From Verrucomicrobiota bacterium (GTDB lineage Bacteria > Verrucomicrobiota > Verrucomicrobiae > Limisphaerales > UBA11358), in contig JACZKP010000069.1 in the NCBI GenBank assembly GCA_014860005.1, positions 28,691 to 92,690 of the forward strand: 64,000 nucleotides of DNA. The letters run 5' to 3'. The notes under the pieces were generated by a model. That model did no database searches. It worked only from the letters and a program-made list of their open reading frames with translations, and was not told where the DNA came from. Position numbers and translations under genes: made by a program. Positions 24,891-33,854 of the stretch are shown piece after piece; positions within the stretch are counted from its first letter, which is position 1, and the number at the start of each line of letters is the position of its first letter.

Positions 24891-26969
24891 ATGAAAGACC
24901 AAGAATTATTTCAGGCCGCGATTGTGGATAGTAGAGCGACCGAGAACCCGCCAGGTCTTGGACTGCGGCAGCCCTCTGCCGCTTTTTCACCGCAGGCTGG
25001 TGGTGGAAAAGCGGTGGAGGGCCACCGCACTCCAAGACGCTCCCGCGTCGCATCCAGCGCGTTTGCCAAAACCCAGCTATGGGTTCTCTGTGCCATCATT
25101 GCGGGCGCGAGCCTGATGTTGACGGGCTGCGGCCGAAAGGGCGACTCCCACGCGGCCCACAACCAGACATCTACAACCGATAACCAACAACCGACTATTT
25201 ACTCCTGCCCCATGCATCCGCAAATCCGGCAGCCCATGATGGGCCGGTGTCCGATTTGCGGCATGGAACTCACGCCGATTGGGGCGGACGATGAGGATGA
25301 CGATGCGGAAGCGCCCGTGCTCCGCGTGAGCCGTCGCGCCGCCGCGCTCATGGAGGTTCAGACCGCACCCGCCGAACGTCGGCACGTCGAGGCCGAGCGG
25401 CGTTTCCTCGGCAAATTCGTTTATGACGAGACGCGGCTCACCGACATCGCGCTGCGCACCGACGGACAGATCGAGCGGTTGTTTGTCAATTACACCGGTG
25501 TGCCGGTGCGCCAGGGCGAACATATCGCCGAGATTTACAGCCCGGAGTTTTTCGCAGCCACGCGGGAATTGCTCGTGACCGGCCGGGGTAACGATGCCGC
25601 GATGGTGGAGTCCGCGCGACTCCGGCTGCGGTTGCTGGATGTCACTGACGATCAGATTGAGGGCATCCTGCGTGGCGAGGAGCCGAAAAGCAGCTTCACG
25701 CTGTTCAGCCCCGTCACCGGCGTGCTCACCGAACTGGGCGGGCGTCAGGGCGGCTGGTTGATGCGTGGCGAACGCCTTGCGCAGATTGCCGACCTTTCCT
25801 CGCTCTGGGTGCTGCTCGATGCCTACGAGTCGGACATCGCGCTGATTCATTACGGCCAGCAGGTGAAGCTGGACGTGCCGGCGTTTCCCGGACGCGAATT
25901 CACGGGGTTCGTCGCTTACGTCGCGCCCGATCTCGACGAGCGCACGCGCACGATCAAGGTGCGCCTCAACGTGCCGAATCCCGACGGCCGGCTGCGGCCC
26001 GGCATGTTCGCGCGCGCGGAACTCAAAGTGCCGCTGACCGCCGACGGTTCGGTTTACGGGCCGGAGCTGGCGGGCAAGTGGATTTGTCCCATGCACCCGG
26101 AAATCACCGGCGACGAACCCGGCGCGTGCAGCTTATGCGACATGCCGTTGGAGGCGGCGGAGAAACTTGGCTATGTCCGCACGGAGGAAAAAGTCGAGTT
26201 GCCGCTCGTGATTCCGGCCAGCGCGCCACTGATCACCGGCCGACGCGCGGTGGTCTATGTGCAGTTGCCCGACACGGAGCGCCCGACGTTCGAGGGCCGC
26301 AACATCCAGCTCGGGCCGCGCGCGGGCGATTACTACCTCGTGCTCGACGGCATCAAAGAAGGCGAGCGCGTGGTGACGGAGGGGAACTTCAAAATTGACA
26401 GTGAACTCCAGATTCGCGGCCGGCCCAGCATGATGGCGGGGGAAGGGGCGTGGGAACGAAAGGGTTCGGGGTTGTTGGTTGAGGGTGAGGCTGCGCGCGT
26501 GAAAGCGCGGGCCGATGTGCCGGCGGGATTTGGCGAACAGGTCGAAAAACTGGCGAAGGCGTATCTCGCGTTAGCCACGGCGCTGGCGGGGGATGACTTC
26601 GAGAAGTCCCGTGCCGCCGCCAGCGCGATGGACGATCTTTTGCACCAGTTCGATTCCAGCGCGCTGCCGGAGGAGGCGGCGAGCGCGTGGAAATTGCTGG
26701 AAACGGAATTGCACAAACCGCTGCACGCGATGCGCGAGGTGGCGGACATCGCCGCGATGCGCGAACAACTCGTGCCGCTGACGCACCACACCGAGCACGT
26801 CGCAGTCGCCTTCGGTGCAGGGCAGGTCGGCAAGTTGTATGTCGCGCACTGTCCAATGGCCTTTGGCAACAAGGGCGCAAGCTGGCTGCAAGCCGACGAA
26901 ACCATTGCCAACCCGTATTTCGGCGCGCGGATGTTCCGGTGCGGGGAAATTGAAAGGACGTTGGAGTGA
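24891..26969 (+). CDS. cusB: CusB-type RND adaptor with two HMBD modules and DUF3347
   Basis: A 692-residue heavy-metal RND adaptor. After a repeat-encoded N-terminal stretch (residues about 22-49) comes a membrane segment with lipobox MLTGC. Next is a first heavy-metal-binding domain (YSCPMHPQ...CPICGMELTP, about 102-128). The lipoyl and beta-barrel parts follow. A second such domain (WICPMHPE...CSLCDMPLE) is inserted at about residues 395-420. The C-terminal DUF3347 domain ends with HCPMAFGNKGASWLQ and NPYFGARMFRCGE. E. coli CusB has about 400 residues, so this is a metal-handling fusion. A G/T-rich repeat lies at 26460-26489. I chose the ATG at 24891; earlier in-frame starts overlap the preceding gene. 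Confidence 0.9.
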   Translation: MKDQELFQAAIVDSRATENPPGLGLRQPSAAFSPQAGGGKAVEGHRTPRRSRVASSAFAKTQLWVLCAIIAGASLMLTGCGRKGDSHAAHNQTSTTDNQQPTIYSCPMHPQIRQPMMGRCPICGMELTPIGADDEDDDAEAPVLRVSRRAAALMEVQTAPAERRHVEAERRFLGKFVYDETRLTDIALRTDGQIERLFVNYTGVPVRQGEHIAEIYSPEFFAATRELLVTGRGNDAAMVESARLRLRLLDVTDDQIEGILRGEEPKSSFTLFSPVTGVLTELGGRQGGWLMRGERLAQIADLSSLWVLLDAYESDIALIHYGQQVKLDVPAFPGREFTGFVAYVAPDLDERTRTIKVRLNVPNPDGRLRPGMFARAELKVPLTADGSVYGPELAGKWICPMHPEITGDEPGACSLCDMPLEAAEKLGYVRTEEKVELPLVIPASAPLITGRRAVVYVQLPDTERPTFEGRNIQLGPRAGDYYLVLDGIKEGERVVTEGNFKIDSELQIRGRPSMMAGEGAWERKGSGLLVEGEAARVKARADVPAGFGEQVEKLAKAYLALATALAGDDFEKSRAAASAMDDLLHQFDSSALPEEAASAWKLLETELHKPLHAMREVADIAAMREQLVPLTHHTEHVAVAFGAGQVGKLYVAHCPMAFGNKGASWLQADETIANPYFGARMFRCGEIERTLE
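24955..25038. repeat. In-frame palindromic element at the start of cusB
   Basis: Arms of about 37 bp beginning GTCTTGGACTGCGG and ending CCGCACTCCAAGAC pair with a few mismatches. The 84 bp span equals 28 codons and adds a basic, Gly/Ser-rich segment ahead of the lipobox. Confidence 0.85.
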
Positions 26970-26995
26970 TGGAGTTTTGGAGTTTTGGAGTAATG
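26961..26995. repeat. Octamer tandem repeat at the cusB stop codon
   Basis: About four imperfect 8 bp units related to TTGGAGTT. The array begins inside the last two codons of cusB and supplies its TGA stop. An array of the inverted type lies at 27391-27435. Confidence 0.75.
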
Positions 26996-27390
26996 AAAAT
27001 CTCACGTCAATTCGAGCGTTGTTGCCGGCTGGAGCGCCGACGTGTCGTCGGCTTAAGGCGGTCGGGTGTTATCCGGTGTGAGCCACAAGTGAAAGTGGAC
27101 ACGAAACGCAGCGCGGACACGGTAAGCCGGTCAGAGACCGGCGCTCCGTTCGCGCGGAGCGCGGGCTTCAGCCCGCTTCAACGCCGTAGAAATCAATGCC
27201 TGCCGAGCCGTTCCACACCACACCGCATTTGGAAGTTGAAGCGGCATGAATGCCGCGCTCCTTATTCGCTTCTCCAAGCCTCGGTTTTGAATCCCGACCA
27301 TCTCGACGAAGCAGGCGCGCTGCGGCTGGTGCTTCGCACACAGCCGCGCTCCGGGAGATTTGTGCGACCACGCCATTGCACAAATCCATT
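26996..27390. repeat. Cluster of hairpin modules in the cusB-cusA spacer
   Basis: No gene is supported here. The spacer holds successive small palindromes: 27036-27052 (GCCGAC arms), 27126-27142 (GCCGGTC arms), 27161-27176 (GCGGGCT arms), 27241-27256 (GCGGCAT arms), and a 35 bp unit at 27318-27352 that recurs inverted at 42450-42484. Several are followed by or end in GCTCC. Confidence 0.8.
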
Positions 27391-27435
27391 ATTCCATCAC
27401 TCCATCACTCCAATGCTCCACCACTCCACCACTCC
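27391..27435. repeat. Octamer tandem repeat just before cusA
   Basis: Imperfect 8 bp units (CATCACTC, CACCACTC) run to 13 bp before the cusA start. They are the reverse-complement type of the array at 26961-26995, so the two arrays bracket the hairpin cluster. Confidence 0.75.
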
Positions 27436-27447
27436 GCCCTCAGTCCC

Positions 27448-30400
27448 ATGAACAACCCTCCACCTAACTTGCTTGATCGGCTGATTCGGTTTTGTTTGGA
27501 GCAAAAGCTCATCGTCGCCCTCCTCGTGCTGTTCATCTTCGGCTGGGGCATGATGGTGGCGCCGTTTGACTGGCGCATTCCCGGACTCGAACGCCGGCCC
27601 GTCGCGGTGGACGCCATTCCCGACCTGGGCGAAAACCAGCAGATCGTTTTCACCGAATGGATGGGCCGCTCGCCGCAGGACGTCCAGGACCAGATCACGT
27701 ATCCGCTGACTGTGTCGTTGCTGGGTGTGCCGGGCGTGAAGACGATTCGCAGTACCTCGATGTTCGGGTTCTCGTCCATTTACATCATCTTCGACGACAC
27801 AATTGATTTCTACTGGGGGCGCACGCGGATTCTCGAAAAGCTCAACAGCCTCCCCGCCGGTCTGCTGCCTCCCGACGTCCAACCCGCCCTCGGCCCCGAC
27901 GCCACCGCGATGGGCCAGGTGTATTGGTACACCCTCGAAGGACGCGATCCCGACGGCCAGCCCGTGGGCGGATGGGATTTGCACGAGTTACGCAGCATGC
28001 AGGATTGGCAGGTGCGATATGCGTTGCAGGCGGCGGACGGCATTGCCGAGGTCGCGTCGGTCGGCGGGTTTGTGCGCGAATACCAGGTGGACGTTGATCC
28101 CGACGCGATGCGCGCTCACAACGTCACGCTCGAACAGGTCTTCGAGGCGGTGCGGAAATCCAATCTCGACGTCGGCGCGCGCACCATCGAGATCAACCGC
28201 GTTGAATATCTCGTTCGCGGACTCGGCTTCATCCGGTCGCTCGAAGACCTCGAACTCGCTGTGGTAAAGACCGAGGACTTCGTGCCCATTCGCATCAAGG
28301 ACGTGGCGCATGTGTCGCTCGGGCCGGCGTTGCGCACCGGTGCGCTCGACAAGGAAGGCGCGGAAGCCGTGGGCGGCGTGGTGGTGGTGCGGCACGGCTA
28401 CAATCCGTTGGAGGCCATCCACAATGTAAAAGCGCAGAAGACGCGGCTCAGTCCCGCGTTGCCGGCGCGCCCGGTGATTGATTGGAACAAGACCAGTCGC
28501 ACGGAAGTGGAACGGTTCGCCGAGCGCGCCGGGTTTGCTGCGTATGAGGGCAACTCGCCACGGTTGGACGAGGACGCCTGGCTCAAGTGGCTGCGCGGCA
28601 ACTCGCGCGACCGCTGGCCCGAATGGGTCACCATCAGCCAGGTGAGCATCGTGCCGTTCTACGACCGCACCGGCCTGATCCAGGAAACGCTCGGCACGTT
28701 GAACAAGGCGCTGATCGAGCAGGCGCTGGTGACGATCATCGTGGTGATCGTGATGGTGCTGCATCTGCGCAGTTCGCTGCTCATCAGTGGCATGTTGCCG
28801 CTGGCAGTGTTGATGACGTTCATCGCGATGAAACTCTTCGGTGTCGAAGCCAACGTCGTCGCCCTCGCCGGGATCGCCATCGCCATCGGCACGATTGTGG
28901 ACATGGGCATCATCGTGAGTGAGAACGTGCTCAAGCATCTCGAAGAGGCAAAGTTGTCGGTTGGAGGTGATGGGTCATCGGCTGAAGGCGCGTCCGACAA
29001 CCCACAACCCACAACCCACAACCCACAACCTGAATCCGGAAGCCCACAACCTAAAACCCAAAACCCAAAACCTATTTCGTCCCTCGAAGTGGTCTTCCGC
29101 GCCACGTCCGAAGTCGGCTCGGCTGTGCTCACGGCCATTGCCACCACCGTCATCAGCTTTCTGCCGGTGTTCACCATGACCGGGATGGAAGGGAAACTGT
29201 TCAAGCCGCTCGCGTTCACCAAGACGTTCGTACTGATCGCGTCGGTGGTCGCGGCGCTGGCCATCATTCCAGCGGCGGCGCACATCATCCTGGCCGGGCG
29301 GGTGGATCGGCGTGGAGTGAAGCGGACGTTGCTCGTGGGGTTGTTGGTTTTGGGTTTGGGGTTGTTGGTGGCGGGTTTCGTGTTGAAGTCGTTCATCGTG
29401 GCGCTGGGCGGGCTGTTTGTGATGGGAGCGGGCGCGTATTATTTGCTCGCGGAAAAGCTGCCCGAAATCTGGCGCAAGATCGGGCCGTGGGCGGCGAGCG
29501 CGGTGGCGGTGTTGCTGGTCGGGTGGATGCTCACCGAACGCTGGCTGCCGCTCGGACCGGAACGCGGCTTCACGCGCAATCTCATCTTCGTGGGCCTCAT
29601 CGTGGGCGGGGCACTGGTTTTCTTCCGCCTGTTCGAGCGCGCTTATGGCGTGATCCTTCGCTGGTGTCTCGATCACAAGGCTGTGTTTCTGGCTGTTCCG
29701 CTCGTGCTGATCATTGTGGGCCTCTGTTCGTGGCTGGGGTTTGACCGGGTGTTCGGCATCGGGCCGCGCATGCTGGCGAAGGTCGGCATCAAGGAAGATT
29801 GGGTTCGCCTCAGTCCGCCCTGGGTGTGGGCCAAGCACGCCTTCCCCGGCCTCGGCCGTGAATTCATGCCGGCGCTCGATGAAGGCTCTTTCCTCTACAT
29901 GCCGTCCGCCCTGCCGCACGCCTCGCTCGGTGAATCGCTCGATTATCTCTCGAAACAAAACCTGCTCATTCGCGCCATCCCCGAAGTGGATCAGGTGGTC
30001 GGCAAAATTGGCCGCGTCGAAAGTGCGCTTGATCCCGCACCCGTTGGCATGGTGGAAACGGTTATCAACTACAAACCCGAGTTCATCGCCGACGAAAACG
30101 GTTACCCGCTTCGTTTCAAATACGACCGCAAGAAAAACGAATTCATCCGGGACGCACATGGCGAATTGATTCCCGATCCCAAGGGCCGCCCGTACCGCCA
30201 GTGGCGCGAACACATTCGCACGCCGGACGACATCTGGAACGAGATCGTGAAAGAGGCGGCGATCCCCGGCGCGACCGGCGTGTCGAAGTTGCAGCCCATC
30301 GAAACGCGCCGCGTGATGCTCCAGAGTGGCATCCGTGCGCGCATGGCCGTCGAGATCAAGGGCGACAACCTCGAAACCATCAACGACCTCGTGTTGCGCG

Positions 30401-31527
30401 TGGAACAACTGCTGCGCAGCGGCGAAATCCCCGGCATCAACCTCGACAGCGTCATCGCCGACCGCATCGTCGGCAAACCTTACCTCGAGATTCAACTCGA
30501 CCGCCACGCGCTCGCCCGTTACGGCCTGCGCGTGAATGACGTGCAGGAGGTGATTGAAGTCGCCATCGGTGGCCGGCCCATCACCACCACGGTGGAGGGC
30601 CGCGAACGGTATCCGGTGCGCGTGCGTTATCAACGCGAGTTGCGCGGCAACATCGAAGACCTCGAACGCGTGCTCGTCTCGACGATGGACGGCGTGAAGA
30701 TCCCGCTGTCGCACCTGGCGGAAATCCGTTACGTACGCGGGCCGGAAGCAATCAAGAGCGAGGACACGTTTCTAATCGGTTACGTGTTGTTCGACAAGCT
30801 CGCCGCGTTTCCCGAGGTGGACGTGGTCGAGGCGGCGGACCGTTATTTGCGCCAGAAGATTGACACCGGCGAACTCGCGTGGCCGGGCGGTTACACCTAC
30901 AGCTTCGCCGGCGATTACGAAAACCAGCTTCGCGCCCAGCGCACGTTGATGCTCGTGCTGCCGCTGGCGTTGTTCATCATTTTCTTGCTGCTGTATTTTC
31001 AGTTCCGCTCGACGGTGACGACCGCGATCGTGTTCAGCGGCATTGCGGTGGCATGGGCCGGCGGCTTCACCATGATCTGGCTTTACGGGCAGGACTGGTT
31101 CGCGAACTTCGCCGTGCTGGGTGTGAACCTGCGCGAGTTGTTTCAGTTGCACCAGATCAACTTGAGTGTGGCCGTTTGGGTTGGTTTCCTCGCATTGTTC
31201 GGCATCGCGTCGGATGACGGTGTGGTGATTGCGACGTACCTGCGACAGAGCTTTGCCAAACGCACCACGGAAACCATCGCGCAAATCCGCGAAGCCACCG
31301 TCGCCGCCGGCTTGCGCCGCGTGCGACCGTGCCTGATGACCACCGGCACGACGACCCTGGCGTTGCTGCCCGTGCTGACCAGCACGGGTCGCGGCGCGGA
31401 CATCATGATCCCAATGGCCATTCCGATTTTTGGCGGGATGACGCTCGTTTATCTGACCATGTTCACCGTGCCGGTGCTCTATTCGCTGGTGGAGGAATGG
31501 AAGCTGAGGACGCGCGGTGGGAGTTGA
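27448..31527 (+). CDS. cusA: CusA-type heavy-metal RND permease, enlarged
   Basis: A 1359-residue inner-membrane metal efflux pump; E. coli CusA is about 1050. Typical marks are LERRPVAVDAIPDLGENQ, the TM4 relay GTIVDMGIIVSENVLKHL, and the three methionines matching the CusA copper site (FLYMP, PVGMVETV and RRVMLQSG). The extra length comes from an insertion before VPFYDRTGL, a repeat-coded NPQP-rich linker (28996-29073), and an extended hydrophobic region in mid-protein that includes a G/T-rich repeat (29337-29376). I chose the ATG at 27448 after the octamer array; the upstream frame is repeat DNA. It would work with the CusB- and TolC-like proteins to expel Cu+/Ag+ from the periplasm. Confidence 0.93.
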   Translation: MNNPPPNLLDRLIRFCLEQKLIVALLVLFIFGWGMMVAPFDWRIPGLERRPVAVDAIPDLGENQQIVFTEWMGRSPQDVQDQITYPLTVSLLGVPGVKTIRSTSMFGFSSIYIIFDDTIDFYWGRTRILEKLNSLPAGLLPPDVQPALGPDATAMGQVYWYTLEGRDPDGQPVGGWDLHELRSMQDWQVRYALQAADGIAEVASVGGFVREYQVDVDPDAMRAHNVTLEQVFEAVRKSNLDVGARTIEINRVEYLVRGLGFIRSLEDLELAVVKTEDFVPIRIKDVAHVSLGPALRTGALDKEGAEAVGGVVVVRHGYNPLEAIHNVKAQKTRLSPALPARPVIDWNKTSRTEVERFAERAGFAAYEGNSPRLDEDAWLKWLRGNSRDRWPEWVTISQVSIVPFYDRTGLIQETLGTLNKALIEQALVTIIVVIVMVLHLRSSLLISGMLPLAVLMTFIAMKLFGVEANVVALAGIAIAIGTIVDMGIIVSENVLKHLEEAKLSVGGDGSSAEGASDNPQPTTHNPQPESGSPQPKTQNPKPISSLEVVFRATSEVGSAVLTAIATTVISFLPVFTMTGMEGKLFKPLAFTKTFVLIASVVAALAIIPAAAHIILAGRVDRRGVKRTLLVGLLVLGLGLLVAGFVLKSFIVALGGLFVMGAGAYYLLAEKLPEIWRKIGPWAASAVAVLLVGWMLTERWLPLGPERGFTRNLIFVGLIVGGALVFFRLFERAYGVILRWCLDHKAVFLAVPLVLIIVGLCSWLGFDRVFGIGPRMLAKVGIKEDWVRLSPPWVWAKHAFPGLGREFMPALDEGSFLYMPSALPHASLGESLDYLSKQNLLIRAIPEVDQVVGKIGRVESALDPAPVGMVETVINYKPEFIADENGYPLRFKYDRKKNEFIRDAHGELIPDPKGRPYRQWREHIRTPDDIWNEIVKEAAIPGATGVSKLQPIETRRVMLQSGIRARMAVEIKGDNLETINDLVLRVEQLLRSGEIPGINLDSVIADRIVGKPYLEIQLDRHALARYGLRVNDVQEVIEVAIGGRPITTTVEGRERYPVRVRYQRELRGNIEDLERVLVSTMDGVKIPLSHLAEIRYVRGPEAIKSEDTFLIGYVLFDKLAAFPEVDVVEAADRYLRQKIDTGELAWPGGYTYSFAGDYENQLRAQRTLMLVLPLALFIIFLLLYFQFRSTVTTAIVFSGIAVAWAGGFTMIWLYGQDWFANFAVLGVNLRELFQLHQINLSVAVWVGFLALFGIASDDGVVIATYLRQSFAKRTTETIAQIREATVAAGLRRVRPCLMTTGTTTLALLPVLTSTGRGADIMIPMAIPIFGGMTLVYLTMFTVPVLYSLVEEWKLRTRGGS
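28996..29073. repeat. In-frame heptamer tandem repeat in cusA (C/A-rich)
   Basis: Units of 7 bp, ACAACCC then AAAACCC, fill 78 bp (26 codons) and code for a Pro/Asn/Gln-rich cytoplasmic linker after TM4. Confidence 0.85.
29337..29376. repeat. In-frame G/T-rich repeat in cusA, opposite orientation
   Basis: GGGGTTG and TTTTGGG units are the reverse-complement type of the array at 28996-29073. Here they code for a hydrophobic Gly/Leu/Val stretch within a membrane segment. Confidence 0.6.
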
Positions 31528-31623
31528 TGCTCAGCCGGTGAAGAAGAATCCCGGCATCCCGGCAGAAAAGATTTGATCATCTTAACCATACAATCTAAAA
31601 ATACAGGCAAACACAGAGAAACC

Positions 31624-31905
31624 ATGAAACACATTCAACACCTTTGCATTGGCATGGCGGCGGGCTTGCTCCTGCTGGCTGGCTGCGGCAAGACGCACGA
31701 TCACGATCACGGCGCGGCGACCGGCACGGCCGAGGCCAAGCCGTATCCGCTCGATGTCTGTATTGTGGCCGATGAGAAGCTTGGCTCAATGGGCGATCCC
31801 ATTGTCCGGGTACATGCCGGTCAGGAAGTGAAGTTCTGCTGCAAGGACTGCGTGGGTGAGTTTGAGGCCGACCCGGAGAAGTATCTGGCGAAGCTCAAGC
31901 CGTGA
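31624..31905 (+). CDS. Small Cys lipoprotein (TRASH/YHS-like), copy 2
   Basis: A 93-residue lipoprotein with lipobox LLAGC (Cys21) and a short His-rich linker (DHDHG). The core YPLDVCIVADEKLG and GQEVKFCCKDCVGEF matches the protein at 22252-22578. The ATG at 31624 is preferred; the upstream frame start at 31573 has no export signal. It follows cusA by 96 bp and is the last plus-strand gene of the metal island. A periplasmic metal buffer or donor for the pump is likely but inferred. Confidence 0.75.
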   Translation: MKHIQHLCIGMAAGLLLLAGCGKTHDHDHGAATGTAEAKPYPLDVCIVADEKLGSMGDPIVRVHAGQEVKFCCKDCVGEFEADPEKYLAKLKP

Positions 31906-31995
31906 ATTCGCGGACGGATTGCGCCACCCGCGCTGTCCCGCCATGTCCGTTGGCGGCTTGACACCCGCGGTTGCCTGGCCGCCCGCCGATTGCAA

Positions 31996-33378
31996 TCAAG
32001 CCCCGAGCTGGCGCTTGAGGGCTTCCCCGATTTTCTGCGACCACTTTTCGAGCACTTTGTGGTCGCGGCCTTCAACCAGCAGCCGGGCCTTGGGTTCGGT
32101 GCCTGAGTAACGCAGCAACAACCGCCCGCCTTGCGCCTGGAGTTCCGTCTCCGCTTCGGCGGCGAGCGCGGTCATGCCGTCCAGTTTCTCAAACGGGATC
32201 TTCTCGCGCACGACCACGTTGGTGACGATTTGCGGGAAGCGCGTCCAGCAATTCACCAGTTCACTCAAGGGTTTGCCGGTCGTGCGCATGATTCGCAGAA
32301 CTTGCAGTGCCGCCACCAAGCCGTCGCCCGTGGTGCTGAACTCGCGGAAGATTAAATGGCCGCTCTGTTCGCCGCCAAGGTTAAAGCCCTCGCGCAGCAT
32401 CTCGTCAATGATATGGCGGTCGCCCACGGGCGTGTAAACGACCCGCCCGCCCGCCGCCTTGACTGACGCCTCCAGCCCCGCATTGCTCATCACCGTGGCT
32501 ACCAGGGTTTTATTTTCGAGTGCGCCCCTGGCCAGTAAATCCAGCGCCGCGATGGCCATGATGTCGTCCCCGTCAATCAGCCGTCCCTGTTCATCGCACA
32601 GCAGCACGCGGTCGGCGTCCCCGTCGTGGGCAAAGCCAACGTCGGCCCGGAACTCGCGCACGCGCTGGCAAAGCTGTTGCGGATGCATGGAGCCGCAGTC
32701 TTTGTTGATATTCTTCCCATCGGGTTGGTTGCCAAAGACGAAGACTTCGGCCCCCAGTTCCCGGAGGACACAGGGCGTGGATTTGTAGGCGGCGCCGTTG
32801 GCGCAATCCACCACGATGCGCATGCCTTCCAGCGTCAGGCCGCGGGGGAAGGATGCCTTGGCAAATTCAATGTAGCGGCCCAGGGCATCGTCAATGCGCA
32901 CCGCCTTGCCAATCTCCTCGGCGGTGGGCCGGAGGTTCTCGATTTCACCGCCGAAAACGAGTTCCTCCACCTGGGCCTCAATTTTATCATCCAGCTTGTA
33001 ACCGTCCGCGCGAAAGAACTTGATGCCATTGTCGGCATAAGGATTGTGTGAAGCGGTGATGACCATGCCGGCGTCCGCCCGCAGACTGCGCGTGACGTAG
33101 GCCACGCCCGGCGTTGGCAGCGGGCCGATAAACAATACGTCCACCCCCATCGAAAGAATCCCGGAGGACAGGGCATTTTCGATCATGTAACCGGACAGGC
33201 GCGTGTCCTTGCCAATGACGATACGATGCCGGCCCCGGCCCCGCGACTCGGTCTCCAGATTCTTAAAAATGTGGGCGGCGGCGCGTCCCAGCTTGAGGGC
33301 GGTTTCGGCAGTGACGGGTTCAATGTTGGCGATACCGCGCACGCCGTCGGTGCCAAAGATTTTCCGGGGTTTGCTCAT
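31996..33378 (-). CDS. glmM: Phosphoglucosamine mutase
   Basis: A 460-residue enzyme converting glucosamine-6-phosphate to glucosamine-1-phosphate for peptidoglycan and LPS. The active serine is Ser110 in TASHNP, with the metal-binding DGDADR loop and the C-terminal phosphate-binding RYSGTEPKAR. The length is close to the usual 445-455. Its start overlaps the stop of the YbbR-domain gene by 4 bp (ATGA), as in the conserved cdaA-cdaR-glmM cluster, where GlmM is known to bind and restrain the diadenylate cyclase. Last gene of the minus-strand operon. Confidence 0.96.
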   Translation of the reverse strand: MSKPRKIFGTDGVRGIANIEPVTAETALKLGRAAAHIFKNLETESRGRGRHRIVIGKDTRLSGYMIENALSSGILSMGVDVLFIGPLPTPGVAYVTRSLRADAGMVITASHNPYADNGIKFFRADGYKLDDKIEAQVEELVFGGEIENLRPTAEEIGKAVRIDDALGRYIEFAKASFPRGLTLEGMRIVVDCANGAAYKSTPCVLRELGAEVFVFGNQPDGKNINKDCGSMHPQQLCQRVREFRADVGFAHDGDADRVLLCDEQGRLIDGDDIMAIAALDLLARGALENKTLVATVMSNAGLEASVKAAGGRVVYTPVGDRHIIDEMLREGFNLGGEQSGHLIFREFSTTGDGLVAALQVLRIMRTTGKPLSELVNCWTRFPQIVTNVVVREKIPFEKLDGMTALAAEAETELQAQGGRLLLRYSGTEPKARLLVEGRDHKVLEKWSQKIGEALKRQLGA

Positions 33379-33845
33379 GGGTTTGAATCGGTCGGAATCG
33401 GTATGAATACCTCCACCTCCGGCGGCACCACTTCCATGACCGTGAAGCCCGGCGGGAGGGCAACCCGCACCCGCTTCCGCGAGTCCTTCGGCTGCTCGAA
33501 GTTGGTGAGGTCAACCATCACGCGCAGGTCGCTCTCCTGGAGTGTGATCAGGGCATCGGCACGGCCACCGATGACGATATCCACGATTTTGGGATTCACC
33601 TTGAAGTCGCGCACATCGCCCGTGCCGGAAACAGCGAGCACTGGAACATTCGGGAAAGTGCGGGTCTTTATACTGTCCTGCGATTTTAAGATTGTGGGTC
33701 GTTCGGTCGAAGTGGTCACTTCCTCCAAGGGCCTCGGACTCCCGGAACGCTCCGTGCGCGTGGTTTGCACCGTCAACCAGATGACCACGGCCAAGGCTAC
33801 GGAAAACAGCTTCCAAGCAAAATCTTTCGTGACGATTTCACGCAT
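33375..33845 (-). CDS. YbbR-domain protein (CdaR-like), short form
   Basis: A 156-residue protein with one N-terminal membrane anchor (about residues 9-26) and roughly one and a half YbbR-type beta repeats after it. CdaR proteins of Firmicutes have three to four repeats and regulate CdaA at the membrane. The position between cdaA and glmM supports the same role, but the short length means fewer YbbR repeats. It begins 9 bp after cdaA and overlaps glmM by 4 bp. Confidence 0.85.
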   Translation of the reverse strand: MREIVTKDFAWKLFSVALAVVIWLTVQTTRTERSGSPRPLEEVTTSTERPTILKSQDSIKTRTFPNVPVLAVSGTGDVRDFKVNPKIVDIVIGGRADALITLQESDLRVMVDLTNFEQPKDSRKRVRVALPPGFTVMEVVPPEVEVFIPIPTDSNP

Positions 33846-33854
33846 AATCAGGTT

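Noticed and set aside
26996..27390. CRISPR-like array in the cusB-cusA spacer
   Set aside because: The hairpins differ in sequence and spacing; there are no regular direct repeats with unique spacers and no cas genes.
27250..27447. Extended N-terminus of CusA
   Set aside because: The upstream frame consists of hairpin and octamer repeats; the family N-terminus begins at the ATG at 27448.
28975..30714. Minus-strand frame of 579 residues opposite cusA
   Set aside because: Same reason: a long antisense shadow in GC-rich DNA with no domain.
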